Made by a program: the position numbers and the translations under genes. Under the pieces are notes generated by a model, which saw only the letters and a list, made by a program, of their open reading frames with translations, did no database searches and had not been told where the DNA came from. Shown piece by piece: positions 35,432 to 44,804 of a stretch of 64,000 bases of DNA. Every line of letters starts with the position of its first letter. Position 1 is the stretch's first letter. The DNA is from Mycobacterium sp. E183 (GTDB lineage: Bacteria; Actinomycetota; Actinomycetes; Mycobacteriales; Mycobacteriaceae): NCBI RefSeq assembly GCF_001667735.1, contig NZ_LZJN01000152.1:1-64000 (forward strand), written 5' to 3'.

Positions 35432-38400
35432 ATGCCTGATGAGCCACGGCCCGAGAGTGTCGCCCCGGTACCGAGCGGCATCGCCGCGGAGCTGGCGGCC
35501 GCGGGGTTCGAGGATGCGCGACAGGTAGCTCGTGGCGGGGCCGGGGTCATCTACTGCTGCTATGAGACCGCCCTCGGACGAAATGTCGCCGTCAAGGTGC
35601 TGCCGTCACACATCGACGACGACAGCCGCGAGCGCTTCCTTCGCGAGGGCTACGCGATGGGCGGGCTCTCCGGGCATCCGAACATCGTCAACATCCTGCG
35701 GGTCGGCGTCACCGGCAGCGGTAAGCCGTACATCGTGATGCCCTACCACTCGGCGGATTCGCTGGCCGTCCGGCTGCGCCGGGAGGGGCCGGTCCCGTGG
35801 CCCGAAGCCTTGCACATCGGTGTGAAGCTCTGCGGCGCACTGGAAACCGCGCATCGGACCGGAACTCTGCACCGCGACATAAAGCCCGCCAACATTCTCG
35901 TAAATGATTACGGCGAGCCCCAATTGAGTGATTTCGGAATCGCCCACATCGAAGGCGGTTACGAGACCGCGACCGGATTCTTCTCCGGCACCATCGACTT
36001 CACTGCGCCGGAGGTGATGACCGGCAATCCGGCCACGGTGGCCTCCGACATGTATTCGCTTGGCGCGACGCTCTATGCGCTCATCGCGGGCAACGCCGCG
36101 CACGAGCGCAAGAAGGGCGAGGACCTGATCGCGCAATATCTGCGGATCAGCACCACCGGAATCCCGGATATGCGGCCCGACGGCATCCCGGACGCGGTGT
36201 GCTCGGCGATCGAGAAGGCGATGTCGATCGACCCGGCCTTGCGGCCCGCCTCGGCCGAGGAGTTCGGCCGCGAACTGCAGGCCGCCCAGCGCCGCAACGG
36301 CCTGAAACCCGACGCGATGGCCATCACCGGACGCGCCTCGGCCGTGGCGACGGACGTTGGGCATGCGGCGCCGCCCGGGCCGCACAGCGAGGTGGCGCAC
36401 CCATCGGCCCTCGACACGTCGAGCATGCCCCCGCCACCGCGGTTGCCGGCCGGGCACGACGACCCGACCTCGGCGATCAGCGCCCCGATCGATCGCGAAC
36501 ACGCGCGGGAGACCGCGCCTTTTCCGCAGGCGAGCCCGGCCGAATTGCCCGAGGCTGCCAGCTTGCTGCGCGCCGCACAAGCGTCGTCAACGCAGCCCAC
36601 GGCGCGGCCACCCCAAGCCGCCGCGCCGCCGACCCGGGCCGGCGGCGCCCAGGGGCCGCCACGGGGCCCGGGGGCACGGGCGGCCGCGTGGTTCACGGAA
36701 CCGGGCAAGAAGCGGAATCGCATCGCGCTGACGGCCGGCGCGCTCGCTGCGGTCCTGCTGTTGGTCGTCGGCGGCCTCTATTTCGCGCTCTCACCCGACA
36801 AGAAAGCCGGTTCCCGAGGCGGTTCCGGCCAGCCGACCGCGCAGCCGCCCATGCAGTGGAAACCGATCACCAACGCCCGAATTTCGCGGGACGCCGCGGC
36901 CACCACGCAGGCCGACGGCACGATCTGGATCTTCGGCGGAATCCGCAGCGACGGCGCCCCCACCGGACTGCAGGAGGGCTACGACCCCGTCATCGACAGC
37001 TGGAAGGGCGGCGACGACCTACCTGTCGCGGTGTCGCACGCGATGGCCGTCACCTGGCAGGGAAACCCGGTCGTGCTCGGCGGCTGGAAATCCGAAGGCG
37101 GCAAAAAGGTTGCGTCCGACCAGGTTTGGCGGGTCATCAACAGCCGCTGGGTGGAGCTTCCGCACCTGCTGCAGCCCCGCGCGGCCGCGGCGGCGGCCGT
37201 GGTCGGTGACCGCCTGGTCGTCACCGGCGGTGTCGACGCGTCCGGCGCGCTGCTGAACACCACCGAGGTGTTCGACGGCAACGCCTGGAGCCTCGGTGCA
37301 CCGATCCCGACCCCGCGGCAGCTGCTGGCGGCGGCTTCGGACGGGAAGCTGGTTTATGCGGTGGGCGGCACCAACGGCACCGCCGACCTGCCGGCGGTCG
37401 AGGCCTACGACCCTGCCGCCAAGAGCTGGGCGCCGCTGCCCCCGCTGAGCCAGCCGCGCAGCGACCTCGGGGTGGCGATCGTGGACGGGCGCCTGGTCGC
37501 GGTTGGGGGCGTCTCCTCGGGCCAAGTGCTCAAGACCGTCGCCGCGTTCGACCTGATGACGAAGACCTGGTCCGGATTGCCCGATATGACGACGGCGCGG
37601 CACGGCATGGCCGTCGACGCGGTGGAGAAGTCCGTGTACGCGATCGGCGGGTCGACCGCCGTCGGCGACGGCCAGCTCACCTCGTCGGCAGAAGCGCTGA
37701 AGCTGCCGGCCCGCCGGATCCAGCCGGCGTCGCAGTGGCGCTCGCTGCCGGACGCGCCGACGCCCCGGCTGATGATGGCGTGGGCCGTGCAGGGCGACAA
37801 GATCTGGATTCTGGGTGGCTTGCGGAACGGCACGGCGTTGCAGACCGTCGAGAGCTATGACCCGCACACCGGCGTTTGGCAGACCGGGCCGCCGCTGCCG
37901 ATCCCGCTGCATCACGCGGCGGCGGCGACATACCGCGACGAGGTGGTGGTGCTCGGCGGAGCGAGCGATCAACTCGCCGACGCGTCCGACAAGGTGTTCG
38001 CGCTGCGCGGCGGCAATTGGGTTGAGCTGCCACATCTCACGCACCCACGCGCGGCCCCGGCCGCCGCCGTGGTGGGCGACCAACTGGTCGTAGTGGGCGG
38101 GCAGAACGCCAAACAGCTCGTCCCGCAGACCGAGGTCTTCGACGGCAACTCGTGGAAGGACGCCGCCGACATGCCGACCCCCCGCGAACACCTGGCCGCG
38201 GTGTCGGACGGCACCTACGTGTACGCCATCGGCGGGCGGTTCCTCTCCGCCGACAAGAACTCCGCGGCGAATGAGCGGTTCGATCCCCAATCGGGCGCCT
38301 GGACCAAGTTGGTGGGCATGCCGACCCCGCGCGGGAGTTACGGCGCGACCTACATCGACGGCCGCATCGTGGTGGTGGGCGGCGAGGAACCGACGATGGT

Positions 38401-38584
38401 CCTGAACGTCGTCGAGATGTACGACATCGCCGACGCCAAGTGGAGCACCCTGGCCCCGATGCCCACCGCGCGTCACGCCGAGGTGGTGGCGACGGTCGGC
38501 AACACCGTCTACTGCATCGGCGGCGCGAACCGCCCGACCCACGAGGGCCCGATCGCGACGGTCGAGGCGCTGGACTTCATGTAG
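35432..38584 (+). CDS. Transmembrane Ser/Thr kinase with twelve extracellular Kelch blades
   Basis: 1050 aa. Kinase domain at about 25-290 of the PknK-like type: ATP loop ARGGAGVIY, VAVKVLP lysine, HRDIKPANIL catalytic loop, SDFGIAH, and activation segment GFFSGTIDFTAPE. A Pro/Ala-rich linker follows (about 290-425), then one membrane helix (about 431-453: IALTAGALAAVLLLVVGGLY). Outside, from about 480, come twelve Kelch motifs ending in GG: IWIFGG, PVVLGG, RLVVTGG, LVYAVGG, RLVAVGG, SVYAIGG, then KIWILGG, EVVVLGG, QLVVVGG, YVYAIGG, RIVVVGG, TVYCIGG. The two sets of six are similar (both contain WVELPHL and TEVFDGN), implying two duplicated six-bladed propellers. Probable sensor of an envelope or external ligand. 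No equivalent at this place in H37Rv. Confidence 0.9.
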   Translation: MPDEPRPESVAPVPSGIAAELAAAGFEDARQVARGGAGVIYCCYETALGRNVAVKVLPSHIDDDSRERFLREGYAMGGLSGHPNIVNILRVGVTGSGKPYIVMPYHSADSLAVRLRREGPVPWPEALHIGVKLCGALETAHRTGTLHRDIKPANILVNDYGEPQLSDFGIAHIEGGYETATGFFSGTIDFTAPEVMTGNPATVASDMYSLGATLYALIAGNAAHERKKGEDLIAQYLRISTTGIPDMRPDGIPDAVCSAIEKAMSIDPALRPASAEEFGRELQAAQRRNGLKPDAMAITGRASAVATDVGHAAPPGPHSEVAHPSALDTSSMPPPPRLPAGHDDPTSAISAPIDREHARETAPFPQASPAELPEAASLLRAAQASSTQPTARPPQAAAPPTRAGGAQGPPRGPGARAAAWFTEPGKKRNRIALTAGALAAVLLLVVGGLYFALSPDKKAGSRGGSGQPTAQPPMQWKPITNARISRDAAATTQADGTIWIFGGIRSDGAPTGLQEGYDPVIDSWKGGDDLPVAVSHAMAVTWQGNPVVLGGWKSEGGKKVASDQVWRVINSRWVELPHLLQPRAAAAAAVVGDRLVVTGGVDASGALLNTTEVFDGNAWSLGAPIPTPRQLLAAASDGKLVYAVGGTNGTADLPAVEAYDPAAKSWAPLPPLSQPRSDLGVAIVDGRLVAVGGVSSGQVLKTVAAFDLMTKTWSGLPDMTTARHGMAVDAVEKSVYAIGGSTAVGDGQLTSSAEALKLPARRIQPASQWRSLPDAPTPRLMMAWAVQGDKIWILGGLRNGTALQTVESYDPHTGVWQTGPPLPIPLHHAAAATYRDEVVVLGGASDQLADASDKVFALRGGNWVELPHLTHPRAAPAAAVVGDQLVVVGGQNAKQLVPQTEVFDGNSWKDAADMPTPREHLAAVSDGTYVYAIGGRFLSADKNSAANERFDPQSGAWTKLVGMPTPRGSYGATYIDGRIVVVGGEEPTMVLNVVEMYDIADAKWSTLAPMPTARHAEVVATVGNTVYCIGGANRPTHEGPIATVEALDFM

Positions 38585-38802
38585 CGGTCGCCGATGAGTG
38601 AGCGGCGACGCGCCGTCGACTGGTTGTACGGCGCCGGCCCTGCGCGACTCATCCTCGCGGCGCCCCGGTGCCGCCGGGTAGAGGCCAAGGTCACCCGGCC
38701 GAAGCCCGGCCGATCCAGCCGGTTGTTTTACCTACGCCAGATAGGGGGATCCCACTACGAGCCAGGCCCAGCGCCAGGCGAAAACCGATCTGATGGGAGC
38801 CC

Positions 38803-39264
38803 ATGATGAACAGCACCGCTATCTGGCTCGTGGTCGCCGCCGCGGCGGTCTTTGTAATTCTGGTCGTCGTCGTCGCGCTCACCAGGGTGCGACGCCAACG
38901 CCGGCAACGGCAGGCGGAGGAGATCCGCGAACAGGCCAAGCTGGAGACCGCGAAGGTCGAACGCCGCGAGGCCCTGGCCCAGGAGACGGCCGCCAAGGCC
39001 CGCGCGGCCCAGGCCGAGGCGGAGGCCAAGGCGGCGGAGGCCGCCCGGCTGCAGGAACGGGCGGCCAACCATCAAAGCGAGGTCGCGGCGTCGCGAGAGC
39101 AACTGCAGGAGCAGTTGAAGCGCGCCGACGAACTGCACCCGGAAACCGATGCGAAGCCCGCGGATAAGCATGACGATCCCGACATCGCGCGGTCCTCGGA
39201 GGCGCACGACCCGACGGCGGACGTCGAGGGCGTCCGGCACGACACGTACCGCGGAACGGCTTAG
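38803..39264 (+). CDS. Small membrane-anchored coiled-coil protein
   Basis: 153 aa. One N-terminal membrane helix (residues about 6-26, AIWLVVAAAAVFVILVVVVAL), then a basic patch RVRRQRRQRQ. A long charged Ala/Glu/Arg-rich helix, likely coiled coil, runs to about residue 105, and an acidic tail follows. Function unknown. Two adjacent ATGs (38803, 38806) are possible. A 218-bp gap separates it from the kinase, and its stop overlaps the hsaB stop. It may be an envelope scaffold. Confidence 0.72.
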   Translation: MMNSTAIWLVVAAAAVFVILVVVVALTRVRRQRRQRQAEEIREQAKLETAKVERREALAQETAAKARAAQAEAEAKAAEAARLQERAANHQSEVAASREQLQEQLKRADELHPETDAKPADKHDDPDIARSSEAHDPTADVEGVRHDTYRGTA

Positions 39265-39824
39265 AGCCAGGTGTCCTGAGTGGTGGCGGTGAGAAACGCC
39301 TCCAGGTCGTCACGCCACTGCGCCGGCGTCGTCTTGTCCGGTTCGATGCCGGTGTACTCCCCGCGATAGAACAGCAGCGGGCGCGGCTTGATCTTGGGCG
39401 CCTCCGACAACGACTGCACCGCGCCGAAGACCACGAAATGGTCGCCACCGTCGTGCACGGACGCCACCTTGCAGTCGATGTAGGCCAGCGACCCGTCGAT
39501 GATCGGCGAGCCGAGTTCCGAGGCGTGCCAGTCGATTCCGGCGAACTTGTCCGGTTCCTTCGAGCCGAAACGCGCGGAAACGTGCTTCTGCTTCTCGGTC
39601 AGCACGTTGACGCAGAACCGGCCGCTGGCCTCGATTGCCTGCCAGGACCGCGACACCTTGGTCGGGCAGAACAGCACCAGCGGCGGATCCAGCGACAGGG
39701 CGGCGAACGACTGGCAGGCAAAGCCGACCGGGACCTCGTCGTGCACCGTGGTGATGATCGTGATGCCGGTGCAGAACTGGCCCAGCACCTGCCGGAAGGC
39801 CCGCGGATCGATCGGCGCCGACAT
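39261..39824 (-). CDS. hsaB: Flavin reductase HsaB
   Basis: 187 aa. Flavin reductase domain (split barrel) matching Rv3567c: FRQVLGQFCTGITIITTVHD, VGFACQSFAALSLDPPLVLF, and FAGIDWHASELGSPIIDGSL. It supplies reduced FMN to the monooxygenase HsaA for 4-hydroxylation of 3-HSA. ATG 39824 lies 2 bp after the hsaC stop. Last gene of hsaA-D-C-B. In M. tuberculosis nat follows; here the coiled-coil gene converges on it. Confidence 0.95.
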   Translation of the reverse strand: MSAPIDPRAFRQVLGQFCTGITIITTVHDEVPVGFACQSFAALSLDPPLVLFCPTKVSRSWQAIEASGRFCVNVLTEKQKHVSARFGSKEPDKFAGIDWHASELGSPIIDGSLAYIDCKVASVHDGGDHFVVFGAVQSLSEAPKIKPRPLLFYRGEYTGIEPDKTTPAQWRDDLEAFLTATTQDTWL

Positions 39825-39826
39825 GA

Positions 39827-41674
<1,848 letters not shown>

Positions 41675-41704
41675 TTACGCTCTGCATCGTCGCCGGCGCA
41701 CGGC

Positions 41705-42889
41705 CTAGACCATCGTGTCGCCCGGCGGCAACCCGAACTCGTTGTTCCCGAAGATTTGGTAAGCCCGCTCGGGGTCGTTGGCCGCGTGCACCCGGCCCGC
41801 GTGCGCGTCACGCCAGAACCGTTGCACCGGTTGATCGTTGCCCAGCGCGGTCGCGCCCGAAGCCTCGAACAGCCGGTCGATCGAAGCGATCGCCCGCCCG
41901 GTCGCGCGCACCTGGTCACGGCGCGCGCGGGCGCGCAGCTCGAACGGGATCTCCTTGCCCGCGGACAGCAACGCGTATTCGTCGGCGACGTTGCCGCTCA
42001 ACTGGCGCCACGCCGCGTCGATGTCACTGGCCGCCTCGGCGATGCGCACCTTGGCGAACGGGTCGTCCTTGGCCTTCTCCCCGGCGAACGCCGCGCGCAC
42101 CCGCTTGCCCTGGTGCTCCACGTGCGCGTCGTACGCGCCGTAGGCCATGCCGACGATCGGCGCAGAGATGGTGGTGGGATGCATTGTGCCCCAAGGCATC
42201 TTGTACACCGGGGCGGTGTTGGTCTGGTACCCGCCGGCGGTGCCGTCGTTCATCGCCTTGTAGGACAGGAACCGGTGCCGGGGCACGAAGACGTCCTTGA
42301 CCACCACCGTGTTGCTGCCCGTGCCGCGCAGGCCGACGACATGCCAGACGTCGTCGATGCGGTACTCACTGCGCGGGATCAGGAAGCTGCCGAAGTCGAC
42401 CGGGCGGCCGTCTTTGATCACCGGACCGCCGAGGAAGGCCCACGTGGCGTGGTCGCATCCCGACGACCAGTTCCACGAACCGTTGACCAGGTAGCCGCCA
42501 TCGGTCACCACGCCGGCACCCATCGGCGCATACGACGACGAGACCCGCACGTTCGCGTCGTCGCCCCAGACTTCCTCCTGTGCCTGCTGGTCGAACAGCG
42601 CCAGGTGCCAGTTGTGCACGCCGATGATCGAACTCACCCAGCCGGTGGACCCGCACGCGCTGGCGAGCCGCCGCACGGCCTCGTAGAACAGGCCCGGATC
42701 GCACTGCAAGCCGCCCCACTGCTCGGGCTGCAGCAGCGTGAAGAAGCCGATGTCCTGCAGTTCCTGGACGGTCTCGTCGGGCAGCCGCCGCAAATCCTCC
42801 GTCGCCTGAGCGCGCTCCCGAATCCGCGGCAGCAGATCGTCGATGCCGGCCAAAACCGACTGCGCGTCACGTTGTTGAATGGACGTCAC
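41705..42889 (-). CDS. hsaA: 3-HSA hydroxylase, oxygenase component HsaA
   Basis: 394 aa. ACAD-fold flavin-dependent monooxygenase (group D) matching Rv3570c: LDDLLPRIRERAQATEDLRR-type N-terminus, SACGSTGWVSSIIGVHNWHL (about 77-96), YLVNGSWNWSSGCDHATW, and FVPRHRFLSYKAMNDGTAGG. With HsaB it hydroxylates 3-HSA to the catechol cut by HsaC. First gene of hsaADCB. A KstR-like site with one mismatch lies 51 bp upstream. Confidence 0.95.
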   Translation of the reverse strand: MTSIQQRDAQSVLAGIDDLLPRIRERAQATEDLRRLPDETVQELQDIGFFTLLQPEQWGGLQCDPGLFYEAVRRLASACGSTGWVSSIIGVHNWHLALFDQQAQEEVWGDDANVRVSSSYAPMGAGVVTDGGYLVNGSWNWSSGCDHATWAFLGGPVIKDGRPVDFGSFLIPRSEYRIDDVWHVVGLRGTGSNTVVVKDVFVPRHRFLSYKAMNDGTAGGYQTNTAPVYKMPWGTMHPTTISAPIVGMAYGAYDAHVEHQGKRVRAAFAGEKAKDDPFAKVRIAEAASDIDAAWRQLSGNVADEYALLSAGKEIPFELRARARRDQVRATGRAIASIDRLFEASGATALGNDQPVQRFWRDAHAGRVHAANDPERAYQIFGNNEFGLPPGDTMV

Positions 42890-42939
42890 TTAAGTTTGCC
42901 TCCTGGGCCAGACTTACTCAGCGGGCTTACACCAGAGAC

Positions 42940-42953
42940 TAGAACACGTTCCG
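42940..42953. promoter_or_regulatory. KstR-like operator near hsaA (one mismatch)
   Basis: TAGAACACGTTCCG matches TNNAACNNGTTNNA except the last base (G for A). It lies 51 bp upstream of hsaA. It is a weaker candidate than the second site in the same gap. Confidence 0.65.
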
Positions 42954-43007
42954 ATTTGTGTCGAGCAGGGTATTCCTGCGGCTGGTAGCGATACGAATCG
43001 GCTTTTC

Positions 43008-43021
43008 TGTAACATGTTCTA
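43008..43021. promoter_or_regulatory. KstR operator near kshB
   Basis: TGTAACATGTTCTA fits the KstR consensus fully, 26 bp upstream of the kshB start. Together with 42940 it gives the hsaA/kshB divergent gap two sites. Confidence 0.87.
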
Positions 43022-43047
43022 GTTGTAACGAGAGGGAGGATAGGGTC

Positions 43048-44130
43048 TTGGCCGAGGCCAACCTCGACGAGCCGCTCGGCGACCATGTCCTTGAACTGCA
43101 GATCGCCGAGGTCGTCGCCGAGACGGACGACGCGCGGTCGCTGGTGTTCGCGGTACCCGCCGAGCCGGGCGACCCCGACATCCCGCCCGAGCGGCTGCGC
43201 TACGCGCCCGGGCAATTCCTGACGCTGCGCGTCCCCAGCGAGCGCACCGGTTCGGTGGCCCGCTGCTACTCGCTGTGCAGCTCCCCGTTCACCGACGACG
43301 CGCTGACCGTCACGGTCAAGCGGACCGCGGACGGCTACGCGTCCAACTGGCTGTGCGAGCACGCGCGGGCGGGCATGCGGATCCACGTGCTGGCCCCGTC
43401 GGGCAACTTCGTGCCCAAGACGCTCGACGACGACTTCCTGTTGATGGCGGCGGGCAGCGGGATCACCCCGATCATGTCGATCGCCAAGTCGGCCCTCGCC
43501 GAGGGCAGCGGCCAGGTGACGCTGCTCTACGCCAACCGCGACGACAAGTCGGTGATCTTCGCCGACGCGCTGCGCGACCTGTCCGCCAAGTACCCCGACC
43601 GGCTCACCGTGGTGCACTGGCTGGAATCACTGCAGGGGATGCCGAGCGTGGCCGCGCTGGCGAGGCTCGCGTCCCCCTACACCGGCCGGCCGGTGTACAT
43701 CTGCGGGCCCGGGCCCTTCATGAACGCGGCCCGCGAAGCGCTGGAATCGCTGAAAGTGCCTGCGGCGCAAGTGCATGTCGAGGTGTTCAAGTCGCTGGAC
43801 TCCGACCCGTTCGCGGCGGTGAAGATCGACGACACCGCCCCGGGCGACGCGCCGCCGGCCACCGCGGTGGTGCAGCTCGATGGCGAAACCCACACCGTGT
43901 CGTGGCCGCGCAACGCCAAGCTGCTCGACGTCCTGCTGGCCAAGGGCCTGGACGCGCCGTTCTCCTGCCGCGAGGGCCACTGCGGCGCGTGCGCGTGCAC
44001 CTTGCGCGGCGGCAAGGTCAGCATGGAGGTCAACGACGTGCTCGAGCAGCAGGACCTCGACGACGGCCTGATCCTGGCCTGTCAATCTCACCCGGAATCT
44101 GATTCGGTAGAAGTCACCTACGACGAATAG
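43048..44130 (+). CDS. kshB: 3-ketosteroid 9-alpha-hydroxylase reductase KshB
   Basis: 360 aa. FNR-type reductase with FAD-binding RCYSLCSSPF (about 71-80), NAD-binding AAGSGITPIMSIAKSA and CGPGPFM, and a C-terminal plant-type [2Fe-2S] domain with cysteines in CREGHCGACACTL and ILACQS. It passes electrons from NADH to the Rieske oxygenase KshA, which with KstD opens ring B. Matches Rv3571. Start is TTG 43048 after AGGGAGGATAGGG; in-frame GTG codons upstream lie within the operator region. The kshA gene is not in this window. Confidence 0.94.
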   Translation: MAEANLDEPLGDHVLELQIAEVVAETDDARSLVFAVPAEPGDPDIPPERLRYAPGQFLTLRVPSERTGSVARCYSLCSSPFTDDALTVTVKRTADGYASNWLCEHARAGMRIHVLAPSGNFVPKTLDDDFLLMAAGSGITPIMSIAKSALAEGSGQVTLLYANRDDKSVIFADALRDLSAKYPDRLTVVHWLESLQGMPSVAALARLASPYTGRPVYICGPGPFMNAAREALESLKVPAAQVHVEVFKSLDSDPFAAVKIDDTAPGDAPPATAVVQLDGETHTVSWPRNAKLLDVLLAKGLDAPFSCREGHCGACACTLRGGKVSMEVNDVLEQQDLDDGLILACQSHPESDSVEVTYDE

Positions 44131-44180
44131 TCGCGGGGTTAGGTTCACCTTCAGGGTTGGCGAACCGAAAGGGGAGCAGC

Positions 44181-44714
44181 ATGAAGCGACTGATCACCGG
44201 GTGTGCGGTCATCGGGTCGGCGTTGGCGTTGCTGCCCGCCCCGGCGGCCGGCGCGGCCAGCAACACCGCGACCACGCTGTTCCCGCTCGACGGGCCCAAC
44301 CAGCTCGAAACGCGCACCATCCTGAACTGCTTCAAGGCCGACGGCCACTGCGACTTCACCGCCGGGGCGGACATGCTGACGCCCGACGGGGTGACAGGCT
44401 TCCCGAACGGCCTCTGGGCCCGACAGACCACCGAGATCCGGTCGTCGAACCGCCTGGCCTACCTGGACGCGCACGCCAACGGTGAGCACGAGCGGGTGAT
44501 GAAGTCGATGGGGTCCGACGAGATCACCACGGTCTACTTCGGCGAGGGTCCGCCGGAGAAGTACCAGACGACCGGGCGCATCGACTCCACCGATTGGCAG
44601 ACCGGTCAGCCCAAAACCGACAACAACGTCATCGTCTGCACCCACATCCAGGTGGTCTATCCCGGGGTCAACATCACCTCGCCCAGCACCTGCGCGCAGA
44701 CCACGTTCTCCTAG
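44181..44714 (+). CDS. Secreted protein of unknown function (Rv3572-like)
   Basis: 177 aa. Signal peptide MKRLITGCAVIGSALALLPA, probably cleaved after about residue 27 (PAAGA). The mature part contains paired cysteines (ILNCFKADGHCDF and IVCTHIQVV, STCAQTTFS) that could form disulfides. It matches Rv3572 by place and length. No enzyme motif is recognised. ATG 44181 follows GGGGAG. It lies 50 bp after kshB on the same strand. Confidence 0.82.
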   Translation: MKRLITGCAVIGSALALLPAPAAGAASNTATTLFPLDGPNQLETRTILNCFKADGHCDFTAGADMLTPDGVTGFPNGLWARQTTEIRSSNRLAYLDAHANGEHERVMKSMGSDEITTVYFGEGPPEKYQTTGRIDSTDWQTGQPKTDNNVIVCTHIQVVYPGVNITSPSTCAQTTFS

Positions 44715-44722
44715 CTGCCCCG

Positions 44723-44787
44723 TCGCCGAGATTGCGCCCAGGGTCGTGATTTCGGGCAATCCACGACCGTGGTGGCAATCTCGGCGA
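44723..44787. terminator. Long nested palindrome between convergent genes, probable terminator
   Basis: A 13-bp perfect outer stem is formed by TCGCCGAGATTGC (44723-44735) and GCAATCTCGGCGA (44775-44787). An inner 7-bp stem is formed by GGTCGTG (44742-44748) and CACGACC (44762-44768). It fills the gap between the Rv3572-like stop (44714) and the fadE34 stop (44805). Confidence 0.7.
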
Positions 44788-44804
44788 AGGTTCGGCGAAA
44801 GCCG

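Noticed and set aside
37019-38542. 507-codon minus-strand open frame under the kinase gene
   Set aside because: Antisense to the Kelch repeats, His/Arg-rich and without recognisable domains. The plus strand carries the conserved kinase and propeller motifs.
38594-38806. 70-codon open frame after the kinase gene
   Set aside because: Arg/Pro-rich, no ribosome-binding site or homology, and it runs into the start of the coiled-coil gene. Treated as intergenic.
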